Source of the DNA: Chroococcidiopsis sp. TS-821
GTDB taxonomy: Bacteria > Cyanobacteriota > Cyanobacteriia > Cyanobacteriales > Chroococcidiopsidaceae
Assembly: GCF_002939305.1 (NCBI RefSeq)
Contig: NZ_MVDI01000001.1
Coordinates: 248,001 to 312,000, forward strand
Reading direction: 5' to 3'
DNA length: 64,000 nucleotides
Under the pieces are notes generated by a model. It searched no databases. It was not told the origin of the DNA and saw only the letters and a list, made by a program, of their open reading frames with translations. A program made the position numbers and the translations under genes. Shown here piece after piece: positions 55,451 to 63,802 of the stretch. Position 1 is the stretch's first letter, and each line of letters begins with the position of its first letter.

Positions 55451-55478
55451 ACCAATTACCCATTACCAATTACCTATT
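55451..55478. repeat. Heptamer tandem repeat between the PstS-like gene and acr3
   Basis: ACCAATT, ACCCATT, ACCAATT, ACCTATT in exact seven-base phase (complement of the GGTAAnn family), ending 10 bases before the PstS-like stop codon. Confidence 0.8.
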
Positions 55479-55488
55479 CCTGAAATAA

Positions 55489-56541
55489 CTAAAATTTCGC
55501 TTGTCTACGCAATAATTCGCTAATTGTGATATTCAGTTCTGCTTCCCCTTCAAATACTGTTCCAACTTTTCCGGTATAGAAATGTCTTTCGTTTAAATCG
55601 TATGCTTCTTCAGGTAAGGGAACATAACCTACTGAACTTACTAGTGTTGGTGCTTGTTTGTTATAGAAATTCACAAAATCTTTGACTGCGGGTTTCTTCT
55701 GTGCATATTGTGCATTAACGTAAATAAATAAAGGACGTGACAGCGGTTGATATTCGTTGTTTTCTACGGTTTGACGCGAGGGTAGCACTGGTCCTTTGCC
55801 GTTATCTACTGCTAAGGCTTTTAATTTATCTTGATTTTCTTCTAAATACGAAAAACCGAAGTAACCTAGTGCGTTAGGATCTTTGCTGATTCCTTCAACT
55901 AATACATTATCGTCTTCACTTGCTATATAGTCGTTACGACTAGCTCTTGTTTCACCAACCACCGCCTCAGTGAAGTAATCAAACGTACCCGACTTTCTAT
56001 CTGCACCATATAGCTTTAACGGGCGATCGGGCCATGAAGATCGTACTTGGTTCCAGCGAGTAATTTTACCTTCTGCCGCTGGTTCCCACGTTCTTTTTAA
56101 CTCAGCAACAGTAATCTCTTGCGCCCAATCGTTTTGTGGATGAACGGCGATTGTTAATGCATCAAAGGCAACCGGAAGTTCAATGTATCTCACATTATTC
56201 TTATTACAAGCTTCCATCTCTGCGGTTAAGATGGGACGCGAAGCGCCAGTCACATCAATTTCTCCCGCGCAGAACTTTTCAAATCCACCGCTTGTTCCAG
56301 AAAAATTAACTGAGATCTGGGCTTGATTACCTTGAGTCGATTGAAATTCTTTGGCTACAGCTTGTGTAATTGGATAAACCGTACTCGATCCATCAACTCT
56401 AACTACTGTATCTGCGGTGTTTGTTGCTGCGGCTAACTGTGGCGATTGTTGCGTTTGTGTTGAGGTGTTTGGTGTTGTGCAACCTACTGTTAAAGCTAGC
56501 GCCCCAAGCGCGATCGCCAATTCTTTATGTGTGACGTTCAT
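55489..56541 (-). CDS. PstS-like phosphate-type binding lipoprotein in ars operon
   Basis: A protein of 350 aa with lipobox LTVGC (Cys21). The phosphate-binding-protein marks are VDGSSTVYPIT, the anion loop SGTSGGFEKFC, TGASRPI and DRKSGTFDYFTE. In PstS proteins these Ser/Thr/Gly residues hold the oxyanion. No pst permease or ATPase genes are nearby; instead it lies between arsR and acr3. It may bind arsenate or phosphate, keep arsenate away from the Pst system, or act as sensor; none of this is shown. ATG 56541 is preferred, with AGGTGAGG just upstream; a GTG at 56550 is possible. Confidence 0.9.
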   Translation of the reverse strand: MNVTHKELAIALGALALTVGCTTPNTSTQTQQSPQLAAATNTADTVVRVDGSSTVYPITQAVAKEFQSTQGNQAQISVNFSGTSGGFEKFCAGEIDVTGASRPILTAEMEACNKNNVRYIELPVAFDALTIAVHPQNDWAQEITVAELKRTWEPAAEGKITRWNQVRSSWPDRPLKLYGADRKSGTFDYFTEAVVGETRASRNDYIASEDDNVLVEGISKDPNALGYFGFSYLEENQDKLKALAVDNGKGPVLPSRQTVENNEYQPLSRPLFIYVNAQYAQKKPAVKDFVNFYNKQAPTLVSSVGYVPLPEEAYDLNERHFYTGKVGTVFEGEAELNITISELLRRQAKF

Positions 56542-56606
56542 TGACCTCACCTAAATGGCAAGTAGTGATAATATATCTCTATCATTTCAAAAAAAATTGA
56601 TTTGTC

Positions 56607-56625
56607 AAGTAGAAAGTTTCTACTT
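56607..56625 (-). promoter_or_regulatory. Perfect 19-bp palindrome, probable ArsR operator
   Basis: AAGTAGAAA-G-TTTCTACTT between arsR and the PstS-like gene. On the minus strand the right arm runs into TTGACA, a -35-like hexamer, so a bound repressor would block RNA polymerase. No good -10 hexamer is seen at the normal distance, which makes the promoter itself uncertain. Confidence 0.65.
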
Positions 56626-56657
56626 TGTGGAAACAACCAAACTTAAGATTTACAAAG

Positions 56658-56981
56658 CTAGCTTGGACACGAACGACTGGGCACGATCGCACTAAAACGC
56701 CGGAATTCGGCTAAGTACTGCTCTAAAGCGACAAATTGTGGTAAATTCAAGCTGTAGTAAATCCAACGTCCCTCTTGACGCGATCGCACTAAACCAGCTT
56801 CTTTGAGAGTCTTGAGGTGGAAAGAGAGTTTTGACTGCGTAACGCCTAAAGCATCGCATAACTCGCAAACACACAGTTCGCGATCGCGCAATAATTCAAT
56901 AACATTCACGCGCAGCGAATCGGATAAAGCATGAAAGCCTAAAACAACAGAATCAAAATTTGTTCGAGATGTAACTTGCAT
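56658..56981 (-). CDS. arsR: ArsR/SmtB-family metalloregulator
   Basis: Winged-helix repressor, 107 aa. The helix-turn-helix is SKLSFHLKTLKEAGLV (about 50-66). The metalloid site is E35-L-C37-V-C39-E-L-C42 in the ELCVCEL motif, so it should bind arsenite or antimonite and release DNA. Further cysteine is near the C-terminus (SRSCPS). ATG 56981 is preferred to a TTG one codon earlier. It lies downstream of the GNAT gene on the same strand and upstream of the palindrome that likely is its operator. Confidence 0.93.
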   Translation of the reverse strand: MQVTSRTNFDSVVLGFHALSDSLRVNVIELLRDRELCVCELCDALGVTQSKLSFHLKTLKEAGLVRSRQEGRWIYYSLNLPQFVALEQYLAEFRRFSAIVPSRSCPS

Positions 56982-57040
56982 CAACTTAAATTGAAATGTA
57001 ACGAAACGATGTTTAAATGGTAGGCGATCGCCAAAATATT

Positions 57041-57496
57041 TTAGAGATGCTTACTGAAGGTGAGGGAAGTTTTGATATAGCTATAGCCCATCTTTCTATA
57101 GAAAATGCGTGCCTGCTCGCGGATAATATTTGAGCGGAGATACACACTTTCGCATCCTTGCTGACTTGCCCACTGTTCTATTTGTAACAATAATTGCTGA
57201 CCGATACCACTACCACGATATTTTTCATCAACAACTAAACCACCAATTTCGGCGTGTAGGTTTGTTTGTAAAAGTAAACATAGGTGGGCGTGAATCCAGC
57301 CAATGACACCAATATTAGGAATTTCTGCTACATAGACAACATGATTTGCTGAGTGCATTTGTGCTAAACGGTGTTGTACAGCACTCGTAGTTGTGGGATA
57401 ACCTAACTGGTGAGATAAGTTTGCGATCGCATCTGCATCTTGGGCGATCGCGTGTCTGATCGCGCAATTACTATTACTCAAATTGTTAAGTTGCAA
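57041..57496 (-). CDS. GNAT-family N-acetyltransferase
   Basis: A protein of 151 aa. It has the GNAT fold with acetyl-CoA motif A EIGGLVVDEKYRGSGIGQQLLLQIEQWA (Gln/Arg-x-x-Gly-x-Gly/Ala) and the later RAR-IFYRKMGYSYIKT segment. It resembles PhnO-like and aminoglycoside acetyltransferase relatives; substrate unknown. It lies 59 bases upstream of arsR on the same strand, so co-transcription is possible. It does not carry marks of the ArsN arsenic-resistance acetyltransferases that I can recognise. Confidence 0.85.
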   Translation of the reverse strand: MQLNNLSNSNCAIRHAIAQDADAIANLSHQLGYPTTTSAVQHRLAQMHSANHVVYVAEIPNIGVIGWIHAHLCLLLQTNLHAEIGGLVVDEKYRGSGIGQQLLLQIEQWASQQGCESVYLRSNIIREQARIFYRKMGYSYIKTSLTFSKHL

Positions 57497-57505
57497 TCAA
57501 TACCT

Positions 57506-57552
57506 CACGAATCAAATTCGTGCCTACACACAAAGTCTGTCTACGCAGACTT
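57506..57552. repeat. Two-hairpin interspersed repeat, copy 2
   Basis: CACGAAT-caa-ATTCGTG (57506-57522) followed by AAGTCTG-tctacg-CAGACTT (57533-57552 with flanking base). It is the inverted counterpart of the element at 7951-7996 and lies between two divergent genes. Confidence 0.65.
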
Positions 57553-57604
57553 ATCTTAGTTTAGTTTATGAAGGTGGGATATAGCAGCAAGTTTAGAAGC
57601 GCAA

Positions 57605-58252
57605 ATGACAAAACGCAAATTTATTCAAATCGTACAACTGAGTTCGATCGTCTTACTCATTGCTGTAGGAATTTGGTTTGTCAATCGTATCGGGATTGAA
57701 CAAGTAAGAGCAAATGTCGATCAACTTGGTGTTTGGGCACCGTTAGCAGTGATATCCTTGCGGATGGTCAGCATTGTGATTCCAGCACTACCAAGCACAG
57801 CTTACTCGATTTTATCAGGAGTGCTGTTTGGTTTTGTTCAAGGAATTGTCGTGATTGCGATCGCTGATTTGATTGCGTGTAACCTCAACTTTTACATCGC
57901 CAAACGCTATGGACGTAGTTTAGTGCAAAAGCTGGTTGGACAAAGATTTATGGGTAGAGTTGATTCTCTTAGCCAAAAGTATCTCGAACGCAATATTTTT
58001 CTGGTAACAGGCTTTTTGATGACAGGGTTATTTGACTTTGTTGCTTACGCTGTCGGACTCACGCAAATGAAATGGCGTAGTTTTATTTTGGCGCTGATTC
58101 TTGGTATCGCTATTTCTACACCGCCCATTGTTGCACTTGGTGCAGGGGTTTTTGAAGGCGGTAGAATTTTACTTGTGGGTGCAATGTTAGGAATCTTTGC
58201 GCTGGCAATGTTGACAGGATGGTTAAGTCGCAAGAAAGTGGCTAGTGATTAG
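57605..58252 (+). CDS. TVP38/TMEM64-family (SNARE-associated/DedA-like) membrane protein
   Basis: A protein of 215 aa with about five or six hydrophobic segments. The family motif is the re-entrant loop region STAYSILSGVLFGFVQGIVVI and NFYIAKRYGRSLVQKL. The later segment FLMTGLFDFVAYAVGLTQMKWRSF is the second conserved block. Members are thought to transport or scramble lipids or metals; some Deinococcus relatives affect metal tolerance. Exact role unknown. It is divergent from the GNAT gene and closed by short repeats. Confidence 0.85.
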   Translation: MTKRKFIQIVQLSSIVLLIAVGIWFVNRIGIEQVRANVDQLGVWAPLAVISLRMVSIVIPALPSTAYSILSGVLFGFVQGIVVIAIADLIACNLNFYIAKRYGRSLVQKLVGQRFMGRVDSLSQKYLERNIFLVTGFLMTGLFDFVAYAVGLTQMKWRSFILALILGIAISTPPIVALGAGVFEGGRILLVGAMLGIFALAMLTGWLSRKKVASD

Positions 58253-58340
58253 GTATAGTGGCTAGCTATGCTTAATTTACCTCGTTAAGTATGCGATAAT
58301 TCTAGGAATTATTTGCAATAGTTGATAGCGCCTCCATGCC

Positions 58341-59303
58341 ATGATGATTTCAAAAGAAGCTTATTGGGAATTGTTTGAAGAAACGGCAGTGGAGCAAGCG
58401 CACGTTGATGATATCACTTATCAGTTTCCACCTCAGCTAGGACAGGGTTATTATCGTCACATCAATCTGCGCGATGGATTGGAATTAGATATCACTAAAT
58501 ATCAACTGCATGATGACATTATTGTTGACATGCCAGAGCGATCGCACCCTATTGAGTATACATTCCTGCTTTCGGGAGTGGAACAATATGACACACAAGT
58601 CATGCGTGGTGGGCATTATAGCCTGTATAGTAGTGGCGTAGCACCTAAAGAAAAGCCAAAATCCTGCGCTACTCAACCGATTTTTGCGATTAATGTTCAT
58701 ATTGAGCCGGAATTGTTTACCGCATTTTGGCACGGCGAATCAGAATTTTCCTTCTCAGTAACGCAACCATTGTTGAAAGGTGACGAAGAATACGAAACTT
58801 ATTCTGGACGCACAACAATTGCGATGCAAACCGCAATTCAGCAAATTCTTCAGTGTCCTTATCTATCTTTGACCAAACGGATGTATCTCGAAAGCAAAGT
58901 TTGGGAACTGATGGCGTTGCTGATGCACGATCTAGAACATCCGCGCAATCTATCTCATACTCCACTCAAACCTGATGATATTGAGCGAATTCACTACGCT
59001 AAAGAAATCTTACTGCAACAACTAGACAATCCACTGTCATTAATCGAGTTAGCGCGACAAGTTGGTTTAAATGACTGTACGCTCAAACGTGGCTTTCGCT
59101 ACTGTTTTGGTAAGACTGTATTCGGCTATCTGCATGACTATCGCCTCGAACAAGCGCGTCAACTACTCGAACAACGTCGTATGAACGTTTCTGAAATTGC
59201 GCGTAGCGTTGGTTTTGCTAATCGTAGTTATTTTGCATCTGCCTTTAGAAAGAAATTTGGAGTAAATCCGAGAGATTACCTTACTCAAAAAAATTCCGCC
59301 TAG
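58341..59303 (+). CDS. AraC-family regulator of the siderophore receptor (PchR-type)
   Basis: A protein of 320 aa. The C-terminal AraC domain (about 220-316) has both helix-turn-helices: LSLIELARQVGLNDCTLKRGF and VSEIARSVGFANRSYFASAFRKKFG. The N-terminal 200 residues form a ligand-sensing domain with IEYTFLLSGVEQYD. Its gene directly precedes a TonB receptor, as in PchR and its cyanobacterial relatives, where the ferric siderophore itself is the inducer. Two near-identical elements straddle its stop codon and the following spacer. Confidence 0.92.
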   Translation: MMISKEAYWELFEETAVEQAHVDDITYQFPPQLGQGYYRHINLRDGLELDITKYQLHDDIIVDMPERSHPIEYTFLLSGVEQYDTQVMRGGHYSLYSSGVAPKEKPKSCATQPIFAINVHIEPELFTAFWHGESEFSFSVTQPLLKGDEEYETYSGRTTIAMQTAIQQILQCPYLSLTKRMYLESKVWELMALLMHDLEHPRNLSHTPLKPDDIERIHYAKEILLQQLDNPLSLIELARQVGLNDCTLKRGFRYCFGKTVFGYLHDYRLEQARQLLEQRRMNVSEIARSVGFANRSYFASAFRKKFGVNPRDYLTQKNSA

Positions 59304-59324
59304 CGTTCAAAAAATTCCCGCTAG
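59285..59324 (+). promoter_or_regulatory. Direct repeats, probable AraC regulator site for the receptor gene
   Basis: TCAAAAAAATTCCGCCTAG (59285-59303, ending on the AraC stop codon) and TCAAAAAATTCCCGCTAG (59307-59324) are nearly the same and are spaced 22 bases start to start, about two helical turns. This is the layout AraC dimers use. It lies about 125-165 bases before the receptor start. Confidence 0.65.
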
Positions 59325-59447
59325 TAGTCAAAGCGATCGCCCATAACCTCATAAATTCCCTTACACTTTTTTTTGAAAAAGTTTAGCAACAGAAGCTGTA
59401 CTAGCGTATTGAGCCTAGTTCTCAATCTTTAACTGGTGTGTGGTGTG

Positions 59448-61904
59448 ATGCGGCATTATTGGCAATTAGCGTTATTGACAGCGCTCTCATTACTGTTTTC
59501 TCCTCCTGCTTGGGCACAAACCGTTACAAATGAAGCAACTGCTGTTGCACAGCAAAAGCAAATTGCGCAAACACTCGCTCAAATTACTGGAGTGAGAATA
59601 GATACAACAAACGGCATTGCAGTGGTTCTGGAGACAACAGCAACATTATCTCCAACGACGTCAACCCTCAATAATACCTTGATTGCAGATATTCCTAACG
59701 CCGTGTTGGCATTACCTGAAGAATTTCAAGCCGTCAATCCAACTGAGGGTATTACGTTAGTGCGCGTGACAAATTTACCAAACAATCAGGTGCGTGTCGC
59801 CATTACCGGAATTGATGCACCACCAACAGTTGAATTACAAGTCGCAGCAGAAGGATTAGTCTTAGCAGTAACACCTCCAACCGATGAAGAAATTGAAATT
59901 GTCGTGACGGGTGAATTAGATTTAGAAGGTTATTTTGTCCCTAATGCGACAACTGCAACTCGTACAAATACAGAACTGCGCGATATTCCGCAATCAATTC
60001 AAGTATTACCACAACGTGTTTTAGAAGATCGGCAAGTTAACCGTCTGAGTGAGGCTTTGCGCAACGTCAGCGGCGTCAGCGTCGGTGATAGTTTTGGTGA
60101 CAGTCTAGACCGCATTAATATTCGCGGCTTTCAGTCTGATGTATTATTTGAAGATGGGTTTCGCCGCGGATCGTTTAGTTCTAGAGGAACCTCCGATCCT
60201 GAACTGATTGAACGCGTTGAAGTTCTCAAGGGACCCGCCTCGGTATTGTATGGTAATTTGGAACCAGGCGGTGTTGTCAATGTTGTCACCAGGCAACCGC
60301 AAGCCGATCCGGCTTATACGATAGGCACTGTCGTTGGTAGTTTCGGGTTAGTGCGTCCGAGTATTGACCTTACAGGACCGCTAGATCCCGATCGCCGGCT
60401 ATTGTATCGTTTCACCGCACTGTATGAAGCTGAAGATGGCTTTCGCGATTATGGTCAAGATGTGAATCGCTTTGTGCTAGCGCCATCACTAACATGGAAT
60501 TTGAGCGATCGCACCGCTTTAGCCTTCAATTTTACCTACGCAGATGCAGAACGCCCGTTCGACCGCGGTCTTCCGGCGATTGGGAATCGAGTTGCAGACG
60601 TACCGCGCGATCGCTTATTTCAAGATCCGAGTGCGATCGTCCAAACCGAAGAATTGAGCGCCAGCTATCGCTTAACCCATAACTTTAACGACAATTGGCA
60701 ACTCAGAAACGAGTTTCGCTATCTCTCAGTTGATACTTTCGATTTTCGCATTGATAGCTGGATTATTGAAGATGATGGCACGCTCGATCGCCGCTGGCGC
60801 TCTAACGATGATTATTACGAATTCTACTCACTGCAAACCAATGTCGTGGGCGAATTTGCCACAGGTAATGTTCAACATACACTTTTAGCCGGAATCGATT
60901 TTAACCGCAGTACCGCCCAAGGTGGTCAGCGCCGTTTACCAGGCGATCCGAGTTTCTTTATCAATATCTTTACTCAAGAAGGCGATTTGATTTCGCGTCC
61001 GAACTTAGGCGATTTAACGTTAATTGTGCGGGATAGTACGCGTCGAGAAAACAATATTGGCGTGTATCTACAAGATCAAATTACTTTGAGTGAAAATCTC
61101 AAAGTTTTAGCAGGGGGAAGATTCGACGTTTACGATTTGCAATCGGTAGATAGCCTATCGAATACAGAAACTGAAGATACTGTGCAACGTTTTACTCCGC
61201 GCGTTGGTGTAGTTTATCAACCTAGTCGCGAAGTGTCGCTGTATAGTAGCTATAGTCAGGCTTTTACACCTAACATTTTTGGTCAGACTGTCGATGGCTC
61301 TTTTCTCGACCCAGAAATTAGCGAACAGTTCGAGGTTGGCGTGCGCGGCGAGTTTGCCAATGGGCGATTGGTGGCGAATCTAGCGGCGTATAACTTAACA
61401 AAGCGAAATGTCGAAGGTCCCGATCCACTCAATCCAGATTTTGCCATTGCAGTCGGTAAAATCAGAAGTCGCGGAATTGAACTTGATGTGGCTGGTGAGA
61501 TTTTGCCAGGATGGAATGCGATCGCGTCCTATGCTTATACGGATGCTGAAATCACAGAAGATAACTATTACCCTGCGGGAAATCGTCCTAATAATGTCCC
61601 CAGAAATAGCACCAGCGTATGGACGACATATGAATTTCAAAATGGCAATTTACAAGGGCTAGGCTTTGGGTTGGGACTATTCTTTGTTGGCGATCGCGCG
61701 GGTGACTTTGATAACACTTATGAACTTCCTAGCTATGTTCGCACTGATGCGGCAATATTTTACCGTCAAGATAACTGGCGGGCTGCACTGAACTTCCAGA
61801 ATTTATTCGACGTCAACTACATCCGTAATAGTGAAGGATTTCGCGAAGCAAATGCACCAGGTGCGCCTTTTACAGTCATTGGTTCATTATCTGTTACATT
61901 TTAA
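59448..61904 (+). CDS. TonB-dependent siderophore receptor with N-terminal AMIN-like domain
   Basis: Outer-membrane receptor of about 818 aa that imports ferric siderophores using TonB energy. A Sec signal peptide (LALLTALSLLFSPPAWAQ) is followed by an AMIN-like domain of about 100 residues (ITGVRIDTTNGIAVVLETT), a feature of cyanobacterial receptors. The TonB box-like EIVVTGE precedes the plug, with DIPQSIQVLPQRVLEDRQ, RINIRGFQ and VLYGNLEPGGVVNVVT. The 22-strand barrel ends with aromatic-rich VIGSLSVTF and Phe as last residue. ATG 59448 is preferred over a GTG at 59436. The binding-protein gene overlaps its 3' end. Confidence 0.95.
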   Translation: MRHYWQLALLTALSLLFSPPAWAQTVTNEATAVAQQKQIAQTLAQITGVRIDTTNGIAVVLETTATLSPTTSTLNNTLIADIPNAVLALPEEFQAVNPTEGITLVRVTNLPNNQVRVAITGIDAPPTVELQVAAEGLVLAVTPPTDEEIEIVVTGELDLEGYFVPNATTATRTNTELRDIPQSIQVLPQRVLEDRQVNRLSEALRNVSGVSVGDSFGDSLDRINIRGFQSDVLFEDGFRRGSFSSRGTSDPELIERVEVLKGPASVLYGNLEPGGVVNVVTRQPQADPAYTIGTVVGSFGLVRPSIDLTGPLDPDRRLLYRFTALYEAEDGFRDYGQDVNRFVLAPSLTWNLSDRTALAFNFTYADAERPFDRGLPAIGNRVADVPRDRLFQDPSAIVQTEELSASYRLTHNFNDNWQLRNEFRYLSVDTFDFRIDSWIIEDDGTLDRRWRSNDDYYEFYSLQTNVVGEFATGNVQHTLLAGIDFNRSTAQGGQRRLPGDPSFFINIFTQEGDLISRPNLGDLTLIVRDSTRRENNIGVYLQDQITLSENLKVLAGGRFDVYDLQSVDSLSNTETEDTVQRFTPRVGVVYQPSREVSLYSSYSQAFTPNIFGQTVDGSFLDPEISEQFEVGVRGEFANGRLVANLAAYNLTKRNVEGPDPLNPDFAIAVGKIRSRGIELDVAGEILPGWNAIASYAYTDAEITEDNYYPAGNRPNNVPRNSTSVWTTYEFQNGNLQGLGFGLGLFFVGDRAGDFDNTYELPSYVRTDAAIFYRQDNWRAALNFQNLFDVNYIRNSEGFREANAPGAPFTVIGSLSVTF

Positions 61905-62868
61905 GTCACGCTGCATCGCACCGCTTGTCGCGATCGCTTTGCTTGCGGCTTGCACAAACCACGAGCGCGTTGCAGTTGAGACTGATTGTTATATCGTGCA
62001 ACATATTGCAGGAGAAACTTGCGTACCGCGTCAGCCCAAGCGAGTTGTAGCACTCGATAGTGTCACACTCGAATACTTGTTATCCTTGGGAATTCGACCA
62101 ATTGGCGCTGTTTCAGATAATTTTGCATTCTCCTGGCGACAGGACGTAGCAGGAATTATCAATATTGGTAGTACTGGTGAACCTAGCCTAGAAAAGATTC
62201 TGTCACTTCAACCAGATCTCATTGTCGGGCTAGATTTCTATCAAACAATTTATCCTCAATCTTCACAAATTGCGCCTACTCTACTTTACGAGTTTGAACA
62301 TAGCGGCAAGTGGAAAGCAGTTTTTCTCGATTTTGCCCAAAAGCTGCAAAAAGTCGATACAGCAAAACAAGTGATGAACGATTATCACTCGCGCTTAGAG
62401 CAATTTCAACAACAAATGGGAGAACGTCTTAAAAGTACAGAAGTCTCTGTTGTTCGCATCTATCCAGACCGCATTCATCTTTACCTCAAAGATTCTTTCG
62501 CTGGCATTATCTTACAAGATGCTGGATTATCGCGTCCTCCAGCGCAGGCGATCGCCGCCGATGAAGCCCAAAAAGGATTTGGCAATCCAATCCAAACATC
62601 AATTAGCCGTGAATTATTCCATCAAGCTGATGGTGATGTCATGTTCGTTTGGACGGGTGAAAATACTGTGGAAGCTAATCAACAAGCCCAACAAAAACTA
62701 GCACAATTAAAGTCCGATCCACTTTGGCAAAACTTAGAAGTAGTACAACAAAACCAAATTTATCAAGTACCAAATTACTGGATTGGGAGTGGTCCAATTG
62801 CTGCCAATTTAGTAATTGATGACTTATTTAAGTATCTGGTTAACGAGTCAGAACAAACTAACGCGTAG
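61852..62868 (+). CDS. Iron-siderophore ABC transporter binding lipoprotein (FecB/FhuD type)
   Basis: A periplasmic binding protein of about 338 aa. It has lipobox LLAAC (near residue 34) and the class III pattern RQPKRVVALDSVTLEYLLSLGIRPIGA, then EKILSLQPDLIVG, then FHQADGDVMFVWT. The start is uncertain: ATG 61852, GTG 61861 or TTG 61879 are in frame and all overlap the receptor gene (stop 61904) by 25-50 bases in another frame, so the two are translationally coupled. The permease and ATPase are not in the window. It takes the siderophore after receptor passage. Confidence 0.92.
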   Translation: MHQVRLLQSLVHYLLHFKSRCIAPLVAIALLAACTNHERVAVETDCYIVQHIAGETCVPRQPKRVVALDSVTLEYLLSLGIRPIGAVSDNFAFSWRQDVAGIINIGSTGEPSLEKILSLQPDLIVGLDFYQTIYPQSSQIAPTLLYEFEHSGKWKAVFLDFAQKLQKVDTAKQVMNDYHSRLEQFQQQMGERLKSTEVSVVRIYPDRIHLYLKDSFAGIILQDAGLSRPPAQAIAADEAQKGFGNPIQTSISRELFHQADGDVMFVWTGENTVEANQQAQQKLAQLKSDPLWQNLEVVQQNQIYQVPNYWIGSGPIAANLVIDDLFKYLVNESEQTNA

Positions 62869-62918
62869 TGATTTACCTGGCTAGATTTTAACCCTGACCT
62901 CTGATTCCTACTAGATCT

Positions 62919-63335
62919 ATGACGCGCGTTCTTTTTGTCTGCGAAGCTTGCGGTTTTTCTGCCGATCGGGAACTTTATGAAGGACAACCAGGCGGAACGC
63001 ACTTACTCCATCAACTTATGCCACTGTATGAAAATTGGGCAAGAAAATCAGAACTTGAAATTCAAACGGTGGGTTGCTTGTGTGCGTGCGAACGTCCGCG
63101 TGCGATCGCGCTTGGTGCAACGAATAAAATTACTTACCTATTTGGCGATTTACCACCCTTAGAAAGTGCTGAAGCACTGCTGCAATTGTGTGAATTGTAT
63201 CTCGATAGCGAAGATGGCTATATTCTACCTGCCAAACTGCCTGTCTCAGAAACCGCCGCTATGCCCGAATTCCGCCTGTTCCAGCAATTCATTAGGAGAA
63301 ATTATAGCTCTAGTAACAGAGTTAGGACATTATAG
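62919..63335 (+). CDS. DUF1636-family cysteine-rich protein
   Basis: A protein of 138 aa. It opens MTRVLFVCEACGFSADRELYEG with a CxxC pair, then has TVGCLCACERPRAIALG with three cysteines. This is a thioredoxin-like ferredoxin or metal-binding fold (DUF1636), with four or five cysteines able to hold an Fe-S cluster or metal. Such proteins often sit beside iron or cobalamin uptake genes. It follows the binding-protein gene by 50 bases in the same direction, so a part in reductive release or sensing of iron is plausible but unproven. Confidence 0.82.
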   Translation: MTRVLFVCEACGFSADRELYEGQPGGTHLLHQLMPLYENWARKSELEIQTVGCLCACERPRAIALGATNKITYLFGDLPPLESAEALLQLCELYLDSEDGYILPAKLPVSETAAMPEFRLFQQFIRRNYSSSNRVRTL

Positions 63336-63364
63336 AAGCTCATAATGACTTCCCTGATAGGAGT

Positions 63365-63802
63365 TTACCTCTGACCCTTGTTTTGATAATACTCCAAATA
63401 TTTCTGCTGTAGTTCTGCGGGTACAGGAACCGGACGCCTTGTTGTTAAGTCAATAAAACAACCTGTTTGTTCCGCAGTCGCTGCAACCATACCATCGACA
63501 GATATTTCAGCATTGACAAACCATTTCATCGTTTTTAACTTGCTAATCCACATTCTCCCTATGGGTTTATCAACTAAAGTAATCGATTTTTTGTAATCAA
63601 TTTGTGTCTGGATGAGCAATGGCGCAACGCCATTTTGAAGTTGTTCTTCAATTGGTAAATGATTTACCAAAATTTCGCAGCGTAAATCTTCTAACCAGCG
63701 AATGAATACAATATTACTAACAATACCTGCAAAATCTATATCGTAAGTTCTGACAGATAAGGGTAGTGCAATTTCAAAAGGTAAAAGCTTTTCGCAATTC
63801 AT
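63365..63802 (-). CDS. Acyl-CoA thioesterase-like (hotdog fold, 4HBT) protein
   Basis: A hotdog-fold protein of 145 aa. The catalytic-region motif is VRTYDIDFAGIVSNIVFIRWLEDLR, where the Asp and following Gly match the 4-hydroxybenzoyl-CoA thioesterase type (YDxDFxGxVxN). The later strand has IDYKKSITLVDKPIGRMWI. Substrates cannot be told; it could act on acyl-CoA or on DHNA-CoA-like thioesters. It is convergent with the DUF1636 gene. Confidence 0.85.
   Translation of the reverse strand: MNCEKLLPFEIALPLSVRTYDIDFAGIVSNIVFIRWLEDLRCEILVNHLPIEEQLQNGVAPLLIQTQIDYKKSITLVDKPIGRMWISKLKTMKWFVNAEISVDGMVAATAEQTGCFIDLTTRRPVPVPAELQQKYLEYYQNKGQR

Noticed and set aside
57041-57496. ArsN-type arsenic resistance acetyltransferase
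   Set aside because: The GNAT gene neighbours arsR but lacks recognisable ArsN marks.
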